From Achatina immaculata (taxonomy: Eukaryota > Mollusca > Gastropoda > Stylommatophora > Achatinidae), in assembly GCA_009760885.1 (NCBI GenBank), contig CM019710.1, forward strand, positions 5,109,186 through 5,173,185: 64,000 nucleotides of DNA. The letters are read 5' to 3'. The notes beneath the pieces were generated by a model that ran no database searches, was not told the DNA's origin, and saw nothing but the letters and a program-made list of their open reading frames with translations. Both the position numbers and the translations under genes were made by a program. Below, one piece after another: positions 43,423-54,825 of the stretch. Position 1 is the stretch's first letter. Each line of letters starts with the position of its first letter.

Positions 43423-43964
43423 ACGTCACATTTCCTGCCAGTCGCACGCAGTCACTCGACATCTTCATTCATTCCCCTTACGTATGTCTACCCGATCAGT
43501 GGCGAACTATGATGGCCTTTGTGTGTCCATGTTTGGCTTGGCGCCTTTGCTCGTGCCTAGACCGACGCTGGCCAGTTTCTCACCTGGACTTCTGCAGTTG
43601 CTAAAATGTCTTCCTCACTAGGTGGATCATCATCGTCAAGGGCCGATGCGAAGGGCCATCGATGAACATTCTGTTCGACATTCACTGGCACAGGTGGTGG
43701 AGCGATTATGGAAGTGCCTCCTCCATCATGACACCGTGAACCTGATACTAAAAACTGAAATAGTGGTCAAGAAAAGAATCGAATATCATAAGACGATTAT
43801 GTCAGAGGCTTAATCCCAGATATCGCACTGTATGTAGTATGGTAATGACTAGAAAGTGGTATGGAATCCACTAATTTCAGACGAATATAATTAGGTCGAA
43901 CTTAAGCAGTGCTTACTGAAGATGTGAAGCTTGATAACAAAATAGGGGTAAAGACCCTTGTCGT
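43423..43964. other. No gene recognised
   Basis: A 63-codon plus-strand frame (43622-43813) has no family I know. Confidence 0.35.
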
Positions 43965-44454
43965 ATGAGGCAATCAGCGACCGATAGCTGAAATGCCAGC
44001 GTCAGGGTTAGCGACCCATAGCTGATATGCTAGCGTAAGGGTTAGCGACCCATAGCTGATATGCCAGCGTCAGGGTTAGCAACCCATAGCTGATATGCCA
44101 GCGTCAGGGTTAGCAACCCATAGCTGATATGCCAGCGTCAGGGTTAGCAACCCATAGCTGATATGCCAGCGTCAGGGTTAGCGACCCATAGCTGATCAAG
44201 ACCCTGTCTCACTTCTCCGTGGTACTCCCAGTAACAGGCCTAGCCTGGCTAACGGGACGGGGATGCCATAATCCCCATGGTGGTGGAGTCTGCTAAAGAA
44301 GCATTGCTCACCCCCCCCCCCCCTGCTTTTTAGCTGTATTCCGGGACTGAAAAAGTAGCTGCCATGACCCGCACCCACGCTAATACTATGCTGTGCCCCA
44401 ACACCTCTACAGCATCGGCTGCAAAGAACAACAGTTTGCAGTTACAGGGAGTTC
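43965..44454 (+). repeat. Interspersed repeat R34 with expanded 34-bp VNTR (about 6.7 units)
   Basis: The array of GCGACCCATAGCTGATATGC + CAGCGTCAGGGTTA units (43975-44195) is followed by the unique R34 body: GGTGGTGGAGTCTGCTAAAG, poly-C, GACTGAAAAAGTAGCTGCCA and CAGTTACAGGGA at the end. Other family members: 45893-46207 (reverse), 48262-48660, 52768-53096, 56992-57300 (reverse). Confidence 0.85.
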
Positions 44455-44891
44455 TTACAAGTCATTCATTCATTCATTTGCATGTCCCTTGCGGAACTTT
44501 GGCTCCCCAACAGCACCCCTGTAGGCCTCTCGGTTGTGAGCAAGATGGCCTGCTGCTGATGCATCCATTTGCAGATCATCAACAATGTCTTGCAGCCATC
44601 TTCGCCTTGATCTTCATCTCTTTCTTTTTCCCTTTATGTACCCTTCCAAGACAGTTTTCTCTAGATTATCATGACGCTTAATGTGTGCAAAATATTTAAG
44701 TTCTCTCTGTTTAATCCTCTTTACTAGCCAGCCTTCTTCAATATTACATTATTTTAGTATGGATATATTTGTTCTTTGTTTGTGTCCGTGATATTTGAAG
44801 AACTCTTCTGTAGCATTTACATTCAAAGGCATTTATGTGTTTGTCAGCTGATGTGTTAAGTGTCCAGGTCTCACAGGCATTTGTTACAAGT
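44455..44891 (-). mobile_element. RTE-like (family F7) insertion with 8-bp TSD
   Basis: Insert 44463-44883 carries, on the minus strand, CETWTLNTSADKHINAFECK and CYRRVLQIS, then the family tail and an (AATG)n 3' end at 44463-44479. TTACAAGT at 44455-44462 and 44884-44891 is the TSD. It landed at the end of an R34 repeat. Confidence 0.87.
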
Positions 44892-45420
44892 ACAAGTGAT
44901 AATAAAATTAATGTTAGAACAGAAACAGCCAATCCTTTTGCATACCATCTATCCCCGCTGCTTACACTCTCCACCACCCCACTAGAAACTAAAAGAAAAC
45001 TAATTAGTTATGTGCTGCCAATGCCAGACATGGCCACTTACTAAGAAACAACAGAATAAAATAACCACATGTGAAATGAGATGTCTTAGGGAAGCAGCAA
45101 ACGTCAACAAGTTCGACAAGCTAAGAAATGACACCATAAGACAGATGGTAGGAGCTACACCATGTTTGGGACACGTAGAGAAGCAAATAATCAAGTGGTT
45201 CGGCCACTTAATGAGAATGCTACACTCACAGCCAGGAGGACTACAGGATACAGATCAAGAGGAAGACCCAGAAAGAGATGGATAGATGGTATCAGAGAGA
45301 CACTGGCTAATAATGGCATGACCGTCACTGAGGTCACTCATTTGACCCCAAAACGCCAATTGCACCTCCCCTCAACACTTCACGGTACAAGAGGAAGAGG
45401 GAAAGTAAGGTAAAAGAAAG
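44892..45420 (+). pseudogene. RTE-like C-terminus (family F8)
   Basis: The plus strand encodes, across frames, LTLSTTPLETKRKLISYVLP, then a NEMRCLREA/KFDKLRNDTIRQMVG-type block, IIKWFGHLMRM, GRPRKRWIDGIRETLANNGM and HLPSTLHGTRGRGKV. Several frameshifts. A second copy is at 57640-58255. Confidence 0.85.
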
Positions 45421-45892
45421 TAAAGTGCTTCTGAAACTATTTTAGATCGCTGCACATTACTTCGAGATAAGGAATATTTTGAAGCATATTTGGACAGCAG
45501 TGACTAGATAATGCCAACATTTGCACTATCTTTCCCCCCTAGATTTTCGCGGAAAAGCGGAAGTTTTCGAGACATTAGTGTGCCGCGACACACCCTTTGA
45601 GAATCCCTGAACTGCTGTTTTCAATAACTAAAAAAGAATATTGCTGTTAGCAGATATGACGGATTCGAATAATCAATAACTGCACGGTAAAGGATAGCAA
45701 GATTTAGCAACTGTTTATGAGAGGATAATAACAGACCTATCTGCATCGGTCAGAGGGCGAAGTCGACCACTCAAGCCGAGATAACGATCGACCACCCTTA
45801 GCTGACTGCTCGATTCAACGTTGCGAACTATAACCATCAAGACCCTATTCTTCCCCTTTCCAAATAGACATCAGTCTGGGAATGTGAATTCC
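45421..45892. other. Spacer with possible hAT-like terminal repeat
   Basis: The reverse complement of 45575-45609 reads CAGGGATTCTCAAAGGGTGT followed by CGCGGCACAC, a hAT-like inverted terminal repeat. No second end was located. 45770-45845 looks like a diverged R34 start. Confidence 0.35.
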
Positions 45893-46207
45893 TGTTTTTT
45901 CCTGGAACTGTGAGTTGCTGTTCTTTGCGGCAGATGCAGTGAAGATATTGAGGCGTTGTGGTTTCTTGGGAGCGGGTTATGGTGGCTAATTGTTTTTAGT
46001 TCCCGAGCGAAGCTGCAAAAGCAGTTGGGGGGTGGGAATGTGCAGTGTTTCTCTAAAAGACTCCACCACCATGGGGACTATGGCGATCCCGGCCTCATTA
46101 ACCAGGTTAGGCCTGTTACAGGGGGCAGCAACACAGAGGTGGGACAGGGTCTTGATTGGCTATGGTTAGCCAACCCTGACCTCAACATATCAGCTGCATG
46201 TCACTGA
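45893..46207 (-). repeat. R34 repeat, single-unit copy, reverse orientation
   Basis: Contains the reverse complement of the R34 body (CTCCACCACCATGGGGACTA) and one 34-bp unit near 46160-46200. Confidence 0.8.
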
Positions 46208-46555
46208 CCGCCAAAACGGACAGCTAGTGAATAAGGATCGAAGCGGGAAGGCGAACTCTGCCGCAGAAATACTATGAACCGAAGCCGGACGTGTTTGGTC
46301 GAAAAGAGTATAACTGGCTACACAATTCATCCAACGCCCTTCTGAGGGCTAACAACGGCGACTACAACGAAGAAGTCTTAGGAGCAGGTGGTTCTGGTTT
46401 TGACGATGGCAGGAGTCAAAAGATCGCCGATGGTTCTAGCAGACTTCCCCCATCGCAAGGAAAGTAGCTTACTGTCTGATGATGATTGACAAGAAGCAAT
46501 GCTTGTGAATATTGGTTGTAGTGCCAGTGCCAGGAGTGACAGTAAAAGCTGGTGT
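46208..46555. other. No gene seen
   Basis: Unique-looking, ends at the start of a (TAG)n array. Confidence 0.35.
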
Positions 46556-46573
46556 CGTAGTCCTAGCAGTAAC

Positions 46574-46618
<45 letters not shown>

Positions 46619-47010
46619 TGTTGTTGTTGTTGTTGTTGTTATTGTTGTTGTTGCAATGTTAGTGTTAATATTAGAAGTGAATTTGGTAACAGTAGCAGTA
46701 GTGATAGTAATAGTAGTAGTATAAGAGTAGTAGTAGTAATAGTAGTAGTATAATAAGTAGTAGTAGTAGTAGTAATAGTAGTAGTAGTAATGGTAATAGT
46801 AGTAATAGTGGGAGTTGTAGTAGTAATAGTAATAATAATAGTAGCAAAAGTAATAGTAGTATTATGTGTAGTAGTATTAATAGTAATAGTAGCTGTGTTA
46901 ATATTAGTAGTAATAGTAGTAATATTAGTATAGTAGTAGTAGTAGTAGCATTAGTATTAGTAGTATTATTAGTAATAGTAGTAGTAGTGATAGTAGTTGT
47001 AGCAGAAATT
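46556..47010. repeat. (TAG)n array with (TTG)n segment
   Basis: TAG triplets with a GTTGTTGTTG block at 46618-46655 and many TAATAG variants. ORFs are artefacts. Confidence 0.95.
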
Positions 47011-47019
47011 TGTGGCCTT

Positions 47020-47275
47020 TCAAGCTGTATATCACCACAGATTTTTCAAGCTCTATAGAACTAAGGGTCTATCAAGTCCTATAGAACTAGGCGTCTATCA
47101 AGCTCTACAGAACTACGAGTCTGTCAAGCTCTGTAGTACTATGCGTCTATCAAGCTCTATAGAACTACGAGTCTATGTTGTTCTATAGAACTACAGATCT
47201 ATTAAGCTCTGTAGTGCTACATATTTTTTTGCTCTATAGCGCTACAGATCTTTCAAGCTATACACTACAGATCGA
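47020..47275. repeat. 26-bp minisatellite, about 9 diverged units
   Basis: Unit TCTATCAAGCTCTATAGAAC + TACGAG, degenerating toward the right. Confidence 0.85.
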
Positions 47276-47279
47276 CTTA

Positions 47280-48030
47280 CAAAAAAAAAAAAGACCTAAA
47301 CAAATCATAGTTATGAACGGACGAACAAAGAAAAAACACCAGCAACTGAATTGCAACATCATTGTTGCACAATTGTTTATTTTTATGAGCATAACTTCGT
47401 AAAGACAAACAAAGAAAAGCAGTTTGTGTTTATTCTATTGTTCATGGAACATAATTCATGGCGGACTAATGTTTCCCCCAATCTTGTAACTAATTATCTG
47501 CCCGTTAATGTGGAAACTAACCTCCTGTCCGTATCTTTGTCCACTCTTTTCATTATCTTCTCTTCACTGCCTTCCTCTATGTTCCGCTGGCGAACTGTCA
47601 CTTGAGTGCTCAAGGGAAACCACTCGTCGGCCGCCTCGCCCGTTTTGTCTTTGATGTCTTCACAAATGGATGAACATCTGCTTCATTTGCTGGAAGTCCA
47701 CACTTGACTGGCTATGGACGTCTTCTGGGAAATCAAAACATTGATTGTTGGGGTGGGTGTCTCATTTGCTATTGTCTGGCGGGCGACCAGTAGAGGATGG
47801 AGGCGGAGACGGGTAGTGCGAGAATAGAAGATTAAGGAAGGGTCATATCGGTGTACTGAAAGAGTTTGTTTGCAAACATGCTAGGAATCGCCATCTTCTC
47901 TCATTACGGAGATCAAAGGACGCTTTGTCGCTAATATATTCTCCAAGTGGGTCTCCGGAAGTTTATGGCTCCTCGCCGCTTTCAAGTCTCCTTCGGGGAT
48001 GTGTCATTTTTTTGACACCCATATCGTAAT
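47280..48030. other. No gene recognised
   Basis: Unique-looking sequence with a poly-A at 47281-47291. Short frames only. Ends near a poly-C at 48050-48060. Confidence 0.4.
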
Positions 48031-48119
48031 TAATTCATTAATACATACCCCCCCCCCCCCACGCCTTCTTGTTCCGTTTGTAGATCGGGCACACAACTTC
48101 ACGCAAAAGGTCTGTAGAA

Positions 48120-48142
48120 ATAATAATAATAATAATAAAAAT
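48120..48142. repeat. (AAT)n microsatellite
   Basis: AATAATAAT run of about seven units. Confidence 0.9.
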
Positions 48143-48261
48143 TACGAATCTTGTGTTCCATTTTGTCCAGGACAGAGTATGGAAAAAGACTCCAACTTCA
48201 CTGGCTGGAAGCAGAATCTTGTGATGACCTTTATAGCCAGAGGGGGAACAGAAAGACCCTG

Positions 48262-48660
48262 ACCGTTTTGGCAATCAGCGACCCGCAGCTGACATGCTGG
48301 AGTCAGGGTTGGTGAACCATAGCTGACATGCTGGAGTCAGGGTTGGTGAACCATAGCTGACATGTCGGCGTCAGGGTTGGTGAACCATAGCTGACATGCT
48401 GGAGTCAGGGTTGGTGAACCATAGCTGACATGTCGGCGTCAGGGTTGGTGAACCATAGCTGACATGCTGGAGTCAGGGTTGGTGAACCATAGCTGACATG
48501 CTGGAGTCAGGGTTGGTGAACCATAGCTGATCAAGGCCCTGTCCAAGCTCTCCGTTGATATCCACAGTAACAGGACCAAAGTGGCTAGCGGAGCATGGAT
48601 CGCCATAGTACCCAAGGTGGTGGAGTCTGCTAAAGAAGTATTGCACACTACCTGCTTTTT
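48262..48660 (+). repeat. Interspersed repeat R34 with expanded 34-bp VNTR (about 7.7 units)
   Basis: Units CAGGGTTGGTGAACCATAGC + TGACATGCTGGAGT, alternating with a TGTCGGCGT variant, then the R34 body through GGTGGTGGAGTCTGCTAAAG. The alternating variants show that pairs of units were co-amplified. Confidence 0.85.
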
Positions 48661-48699
48661 AGATGCAATAAGGAACTAATAATTGAAAAACACACACTC

Positions 48700-48870
48700 T
48701 CTCTCATGGGTGATCAGAAAAAGGAAAATGGCATACGTCGGTCACGTGATAAGAAGAAACAGTCAGAGAATCCCAAAATAAGCCACCAAGTGGAACATAA
48801 AAGGCCGAAGAAAAAGAGATCGACCACGTGAAACTCTAAAGAGAATATTGTTAAAGAGAGGCCACATTAG
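48700..48870 (+). pseudogene. RTE-like (family F1) internal fragment
   Basis: Nucleotide match to 23590-23750 (GTCACGTGATaAGAAGAAAC, CGACCACGTGAAACTCTAAA). Broken on both sides. Confidence 0.75.
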
Positions 48871-49145
48871 TAGGCCCACCAGATCGTCAGAAAATGAAAT
48901 GGCCAAAAGCGCTTGTCTCAGCGGTTGGGGAAAATACTTCTCTGATGATCTGAGGAGTTGCGATGTTGTTTGGCTCTCTACAATAGATAGTTTCCAGGCT
49001 GTTTTTTTTTTCGGAATCAATTTAAAGACCTGTTTCTATCTCACGCAACAGCTTACTTCTGTTTTTCTTGAAGGCGCTACTTTTATTACTCATATTACTT
49101 TAGCTAGGACTAGTTCACTGCTATTGCAATGGTTGCTGTAGAAAT
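48871..49145. other. No gene seen
   Basis: Spacer before a TAG/GGT array. Confidence 0.35.
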
Positions 49146-49912
49146 AGTAGTATGGACATATTAGTGGTGGTAGTAGTGGTGGTGGTGGTGGTAGTAGTAG
49201 TAGTAGTAGTAATAGTATTAGTAGTTGTAGCAGTGGTAATATTAGTGGTGGTGATAGTAGTAGTAGTAGTAAGAGTAGTAATAGTACTTGTAGCGGTCAC
49301 AGTGGTCATATTAGTAGTGGTAGTAGTAGTAGTAGTAGTACTAGTACTAGTAGTGGTCGCAGTGGTCATATTAGTGGTGGTAAAAGTAGTAATACTAGTA
49401 CTAGTAGTGGTCCTAGTTATGATATTAGTGATGGTAGTAGTAGTAGTAGTGGTCCTAGTTATGATATTAGTGGTGGTAGTAGTAGTAATAGTGGTCCTAT
49501 TTATCATATTAGTGGTAGTAGTAGTAGTAGTGGTTCTAGTTATCATATTAGTGGTAGTAGTAGTAGTAGTAGTACTAGTACTAGTAGTGGTCCTAGTTAT
49601 CATATTAGTGGTGGTAGTAGTAGTAGTAGTACTAGTAGTAGTAGTAGTAGTAGTAGTACTAGTAGTGGTCCTAGTTATCATATTAGTGGTGGTAGTACTA
49701 GTACTGGTAGTGGTCGTAGTGGTCATATTAGAAGTAGCAATAGTAGTAGTAATAATATTAATAGAACTAGTACTGGTACTAGTGGTAATATTAGTGGTAT
49801 TAGTAGTAGCAGTGATCATATTATTAGTAGTAGTAGCGAAAATAACGTCAAGGTTAGTGATAGTGATATTAAGTTCTAGTAATATTATTTGTAATAGTGA
49901 TGAAGGTAATGA

Positions 49913-49967
<55 letters not shown>

Positions 49968-50170
49968 CGTAGTAGTAGTAGTAATTGTATTAGTAGTAGT
50001 GTTAGTATTAGTATTAGTAGTATTAGCAGTAATAATAGTAGTAGTAGTTGCATTAGCAATAGTAGTAGTAGCAGTAATAGTAGTAGCAGTAGTAGTAATA
50101 GTAGTAGTAGTAATAGTGACAGTAGTAGTGTTAGTAGTAGTAGTAGTAATTGTTGCTGTTGTTGTTGCTG
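49146..50170. repeat. (TAG/GGT)n array with longer-period substructure
   Basis: TAG and GGT triplets with recurring GGTCCTAGTTATCATATTAG blocks roughly every 45-75 bp (49400-49690), then purer TAG from 49905. The 342-codon and 312-codon ORFs on the two strands are low-complexity artefacts. Confidence 0.95.
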
Positions 50171-50199
50171 TATCAGTTAATGGTGATGTTAATTTTGTG

Positions 50200-51295
50200 T
50201 GTACAAAGTCAGACAAGTAAGTAATGAGACTATTTACATAAAATTTAAAATAAACAACAGTTAAAGATAGAACCTTTTTTTTTAATTAAGCTCCTTGTGC
50301 ATTGATACAGCGAGTGGCACGATCTAACAAACACTGGAACGACTTTGGCAGTTCTTCTGTTTGTATGGCCCTTTCAATGGTAACTTTAATTTTGGGAATA
50401 TAAAATAATCGCCGTGAGACAAATCTGGGGAATATTGTGGATGGTTGAGAACACACACTTGCTTTGTGGGCCAAAAATTCTATACAACTATTTTGGGCTC
50501 AGTATCATGAAGAAGCTAAAAACTGCCAGGTGTTGAATACTCGGGTCAGATTCTGAGAATCCTTTTCAATAGGCGTTTAAAAATCCTTAAATATACTTTG
50601 GCAGTGACAGTCTGTCTAATAACTCCTTTGCTGTCGTAGAAGCACACAAACATTGTCTTCACTTTCGACGTTTGAAGATGAATTTTTTTGCCTTTTGGTG
50701 ATGATGATGACTTCCACTGAACAGTTTGGCGTTTAGTTGAGGGATCATAGCGGAAAATCTATGTTATATACTCTGCAGCAATCAAATTTAAGAAATGTTT
50801 ATTTCTCCGACACGTTTTAATGATGTCTTTTGCATACTCAATACACTGATGTTTTTGGTCATCAGACAACGCATGTGGTACAAACCAGCAAGCAACTTTT
50901 TTATTGCCCAAATCGTCCACTAACATTTTACGAATGGTCTCTCGGTTAAGATCAAATTCATCTGCCATGATCCTCACAGTCAAAGAACGATCTTCTTGTA
51001 TCCATTCTCTGACTTTTGCAATGAGTTCCTCAGTACGAACAGAAATTGGGCGTCCATGTCTAGTTGCATTTGTAATCGTTCCCACGCCACTTTAGAATCG
51101 TGAATACCACCTGAATATCTGTGCACGAGATAAACAATTATCCCCATAAACTTGTTGGATCACTTCAACTGTCTTAATGGCACTTTTTCCGAGTTTTGAA
51201 CGGAATTTAATGTTAGCTTTTTGCTCCATGCTGATTACGTAACAATGCACCTCTGTCTAGATCAACTAAATGGCGGCTTGCTTGTCGTGTGCTTA
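50200..51295 (-). mobile_element. Mariner-type DNA transposon, decayed
   Basis: The minus strand encodes a mariner-like transposase relic. The start near 51230 reads MEQKANIKFRSKLGKSA, followed by a frame break, then the paired-HTH part (50759-51085) with ATRHGRPISVRTEELIAKV and EFDLNRETIRKMLVDDLGNK, and later YDPSTKRQTVQWKSSSSPK, FYDSKGVI and LLHDTEPK, corresponding to the second and third catalytic blocks. The block that normally holds the first catalytic Asp (GDE-W-type) reads AAEYIT and a stop, and the third lacks the usual Asn context. Terminal repeats can be matched only loosely: GTCAGACAAGTAAGTAATGA at 50207-50226 against the reverse complement near 51272-51295. Inactive. Confidence 0.85.
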
Positions 51296-52540
51296 TCGGG
51301 CGGATCATAGATCATAGATGAAGGTTGCCTCTTTGGATTCCATGATTTGCTTCATAGATGGCTTTTTTTGTCTTGGCCATAATAAAATCAGTCTCTTTAC
51401 TTAAGTGTCGGACTTTGTAGTTAGTAGTTGTGATAGTAATAATTGTGTCAGTGACTATGGCTGCGCCGTTGAAGAAGTGAAGTAAGATAAGATATGTCAA
51501 GTGAGCAGTAGCAAGTTCTAAATTATTTTAACCCTCTCATCTCCGTATTTCTCTTTCACACTGTTCCAGATAATTTAACCCTTTCCCGCCCATGTCTTAC
51601 AAGCGGCGTATTGTACCTTTCAGTTTTATCTACGCACTGGCTGTGTGATATAGCACTAATCTTTCATGAATGTTTTTAGATGTCCCTTTTTCTCCTGTAT
51701 GTCCCTTTTTTTTCCCTGCCAGATGCAAACATTCATCTTCATTTGATCATCCAAAGATGCATTTCCACTTCCGCTTTTGGAAAGAGTTGTCCGTCAAAAA
51801 AGCTGCTTATCTTTATTTCATGCCTGCATTTTTTGTTTGTGTTTTTGTTTTGTTCTGTCACACATTTTTTGAACCACAAATGGCGACTGCCCAGATGCCT
51901 GCAATTTTACAAACAAAGAAAACTTTCAATCATTACAATGTAAACAGCCTGTCTATTGTTCTCGCTTGACCGAGAAACCGCGAGATTTTACGACACTGCC
52001 GTGACAAACTTTGAGCTACAAGAAAATGACACTCGCAAAACAATGCACGCTCCCCCGCGGAGTGCCCATTATTGCGCGGAATAAAATTTTCGGACAAGAT
52101 TAGGGAGGGTTTATTGTTCATTTACACGACGAAGCGCAGCAACGATACTGAATGATAAAAGTAATATCTCTCCCCCCTGTTACGCCGACTCTGTTAATTA
52201 ACAATTTTCGCGATGTTCCTAATGAAAAAAATGAAGAGAAATAGAACCCAGGGTTTGCTGTTAGATGTTATTTGCGATAAAGTTACTTCAAGGAAATGAA
52301 GTTATTACTGACAAAGAAGGAGAAGGGAAAAAAAAACTAGGATCGTTTTCCCAAAAAAGAACCCCCTTTTTGTTAATCCTTTCATTGTCTTTTGTATAAA
52401 TTCTTAGTCCAAAAAAAAAAATAGACAGAATTTTGTGAAAGTGTCTGGAGCCATTATTTCTGTTGTAATTCATTTCACACATAAACAGATAATCATGTGC
52501 TTGCGAAAACAAAGAGTTAACTTGACAAAGATTTCGAAGA
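51296..52540. other. No gene recognised
   Basis: Several short frames (51312-51500 minus, 51670-51969 plus, 51933-52121 minus), none with a known motif. Confidence 0.4.
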
Positions 52541-52587
52541 AGAAGAAGAAGAAAGAAGAAGAAGAAAGAAGAAGAAGAAGAAGAAGG
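52539..52587. repeat. (GAA)n-rich microsatellite
   Basis: GAAGAAGAAGAAGAAAGAAG pattern. Confidence 0.9.
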
Positions 52588-52767
52588 AATCAAACGAAGA
52601 TGCAAATAAATTTCAAATTCGGGACCCTTCATTTCAAATTTTTTTTTAAATATGGGTATGAAAAAAGGTTAATTCTCTTGGAGAGAATGAAGGAGAGATA
52701 CGAAGATGAGAGGGTTAAATATTACTTGCAGCTGTTATCAATAACCCTATAGTAGCCATGTACGTCT

Positions 52768-53096
52768 CTAGTACTAAGGCGATGTTCGATCAGCCAATCA
52801 CTGGCCTATAGTTGATATGCTAGCGTCAGGGTTAGCGTACCATATCTGACCAAGACCCTTTCCCGCCTCTCCTTTAGTAACCCCAGTAAGAGTCCTACCC
52901 TGGCTATGGGGGAAACGATGGCCATAGTTTCCATAGTGATGGAGTCTGCTAAAGAAGCATTGCGCACTCTAATGCTGTTTAGCTGCACTTCGGGGCTGAA
53001 AAAGTAGCCGCCATTACCCGCTCCCACGCCGATATGATGCGGTGCTTCGACACCTCCACAAGGAAGAACACCAGCTGGCAGTTACAGGGAGATCGC
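52768..53096 (+). repeat. R34 repeat, single-unit copy
   Basis: One 34-bp unit near 52795-52840, then the body with ATGGAGTCTGCTAAAGAAGC and GGGGCTGAAAAAGTAGCCGC, ending CAGTTACAGGGAG. Confidence 0.8.
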
Positions 53097-53132
53097 AGAC
53101 AAGACAAGACAAGACAAGACAAGACAAGACAT
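53097..53132. repeat. (GACAA)n microsatellite
   Basis: Seven GACAA units immediately after the R34 3' end. Confidence 0.9.
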
Positions 53133-53294
53133 ATACTGCTGTCATTAGCTCTATAGTTACTATGCAAATCTTTACTTACGTCACTGTTTCTTCCACAGCT
53201 TAGACGTAGCTATTACTATAATTACCATTTTCCATTTCTAAAATACACAAAGAAACTCAGTATCACAATCATGATGAACTCCTAAAACTGTTGC

Positions 53295-53301
53295 TAATAC
53301 G

Positions 53302-53335
<34 letters not shown>

Positions 53336-53662
53336 GTACTACTACTATTACTATTACTACTACTACTACTACTGCTGCTGCTACTATTACTACTACTGCT
53401 GCTGCTGCTACTATTACTACTACTGCTGCTGCTGCTACTATTACTACTACTGCTGTTGTTAAATCTATTGATGCTGTTAATGCTACTACAACTACTAGTA
53501 CTACTACAACTACTACTAACATTACTACTACTACTACTGCTGCTACTACTACTACTGTTGCTGCTGCTACTACTACTATACTACTAGTACTACTGCTGCT
53601 GCTACTACTACTGCTGCTGCTGCTACTACTACTATACTACTACTACTGTGCTGCTGCTGCTA

Positions 53663-53703
<41 letters not shown>

Positions 53704-53720
53704 AATACAATTTCTTTTGC
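53295..53720. repeat. (ACT)n array with GCTGCTGCT inserts
   Basis: Complementary orientation of the (TAG)n arrays elsewhere, with recurring TACTGCTGCTGCTGCTACTA blocks at 53380-53460. Confidence 0.95.
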
Positions 53721-53929
53721 TACGATTGCTTCTGCTACTATTACCACTATCAACAGTAATAAAAACTACTACTAATGATATTACTGCTAATAGAAACACT
53801 ACTTTTTTACTACAAATATTTCTACTATCAATACTAACCACACAAACAGGAAACAACAAAGTTTTCGTACGAAAAGTACCAGAACGCAATGTTGGATGAT
53901 TAGACCTCGAAAAAAATCTTAGACAAAGC

Positions 53930-53933
<4 letters not shown>

Positions 53934-53986
<53 letters not shown>
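53934..53986. repeat. (GA)n microsatellite
   Basis: Pure GA run. Confidence 0.95.
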
Positions 53987-53990
<4 letters not shown>

Positions 53991-54094
53991 ACGATAAAGA
54001 AAAATCAGATGAGAATTTACCTAGGACCCTTAACACAGACTCGCAGGGGGACAGGAGACGAGATCTTACTGGCAGTGTGAGAACAGCTGTTTTC

Positions 54095-54465
54095 GACTTA
54101 TAATCATACCACACTGTGTTCTGCTCCTATTTGTGCCACGTATAATCATACCACACTGTGTTCTGCTGCTATTTGTGCCACGTACAATCATACCACACTG
54201 TGTTCTGCTGCTATTTGTTCCAAGTATAATCATACCACACTGTGTTCTGCTGCTATTTGTGCCACGTATAATCATACCACACTGTGTTCTGCTGCTATTT
54301 GTGCCACGTATAATCATACCACACTGTGTTCTGCTGCTATTTGTGCCACGTATAATCATACCACATTGTGTTCTGCTGCTAATGGTGCTATTTATAATTA
54401 TACCACACTGTGTTCTGTTGCTAATTGTGTTACTTATAATCATACCACACTGTGTTCTTCTACTC
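54095..54465. repeat. 42-bp minisatellite, about 9 units
   Basis: Unit CACGTATAATCATACCACAC + TGTGTTCTGCTGCTATTTGTGC. As 42 is a multiple of 3, one plus-strand frame and one minus-strand frame stay open (54133-54546, 54443-54066); no family is recognised. Confidence 0.95.
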
Positions 54466-54582
54466 TCTGTGCTAACTCTGTTTACACGTCTTTCCCACTT
54501 GAAAAAACAAAAAAAAAATAATAGTCATTATATAACCTCCATATGAGCTTTCGTCAGTTCATTATCTTCATTTAACAGACAT

Positions 54583-54825
54583 CTCTCTCTCTCTCTCCCT
54601 CTCTCTCTCTCTATCCCTTTCTCTCTCCCCCTCTCTCTCTCTCTCCCTCTCTCCCCCTCTTTCCCTCTCTCCCTCTCTCTCCCTCTCTCTTCTTCTTTCC
54701 CTCTCTCTCTCTCCCTCTCTCTCTCCCTCTCTCTCTCCTTTTCTCCCTCTCTCGCCCCCTCTTCTCCCTCTTTCTCCCTCTCTCTCCCTCCCTCTCTCTC
54801 TCTCTCTCTCTCCCTCTTTCTCTTC
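54583..54825. repeat. CT-rich simple repeat
   Basis: About 240 bp of CTCTCT/CCCTCT variants. Confidence 0.95.

Noticed and set aside
45575..45609. Complete hAT transposon
   Set aside because: Only one TIR-like end seen; no partner end, 8-bp TSD or transposase.
49152..50180. 342-codon ORF on plus strand (and 312 codons on minus)
   Set aside because: Entirely from TAG/GGT triplet repeats; valine/serine/threonine homopolymers with no domain.
54066..54546. Repeat proteins of ~130 residues on both strands
   Set aside because: 42-bp unit is a multiple of three, so frames remain open; no start context or homology.
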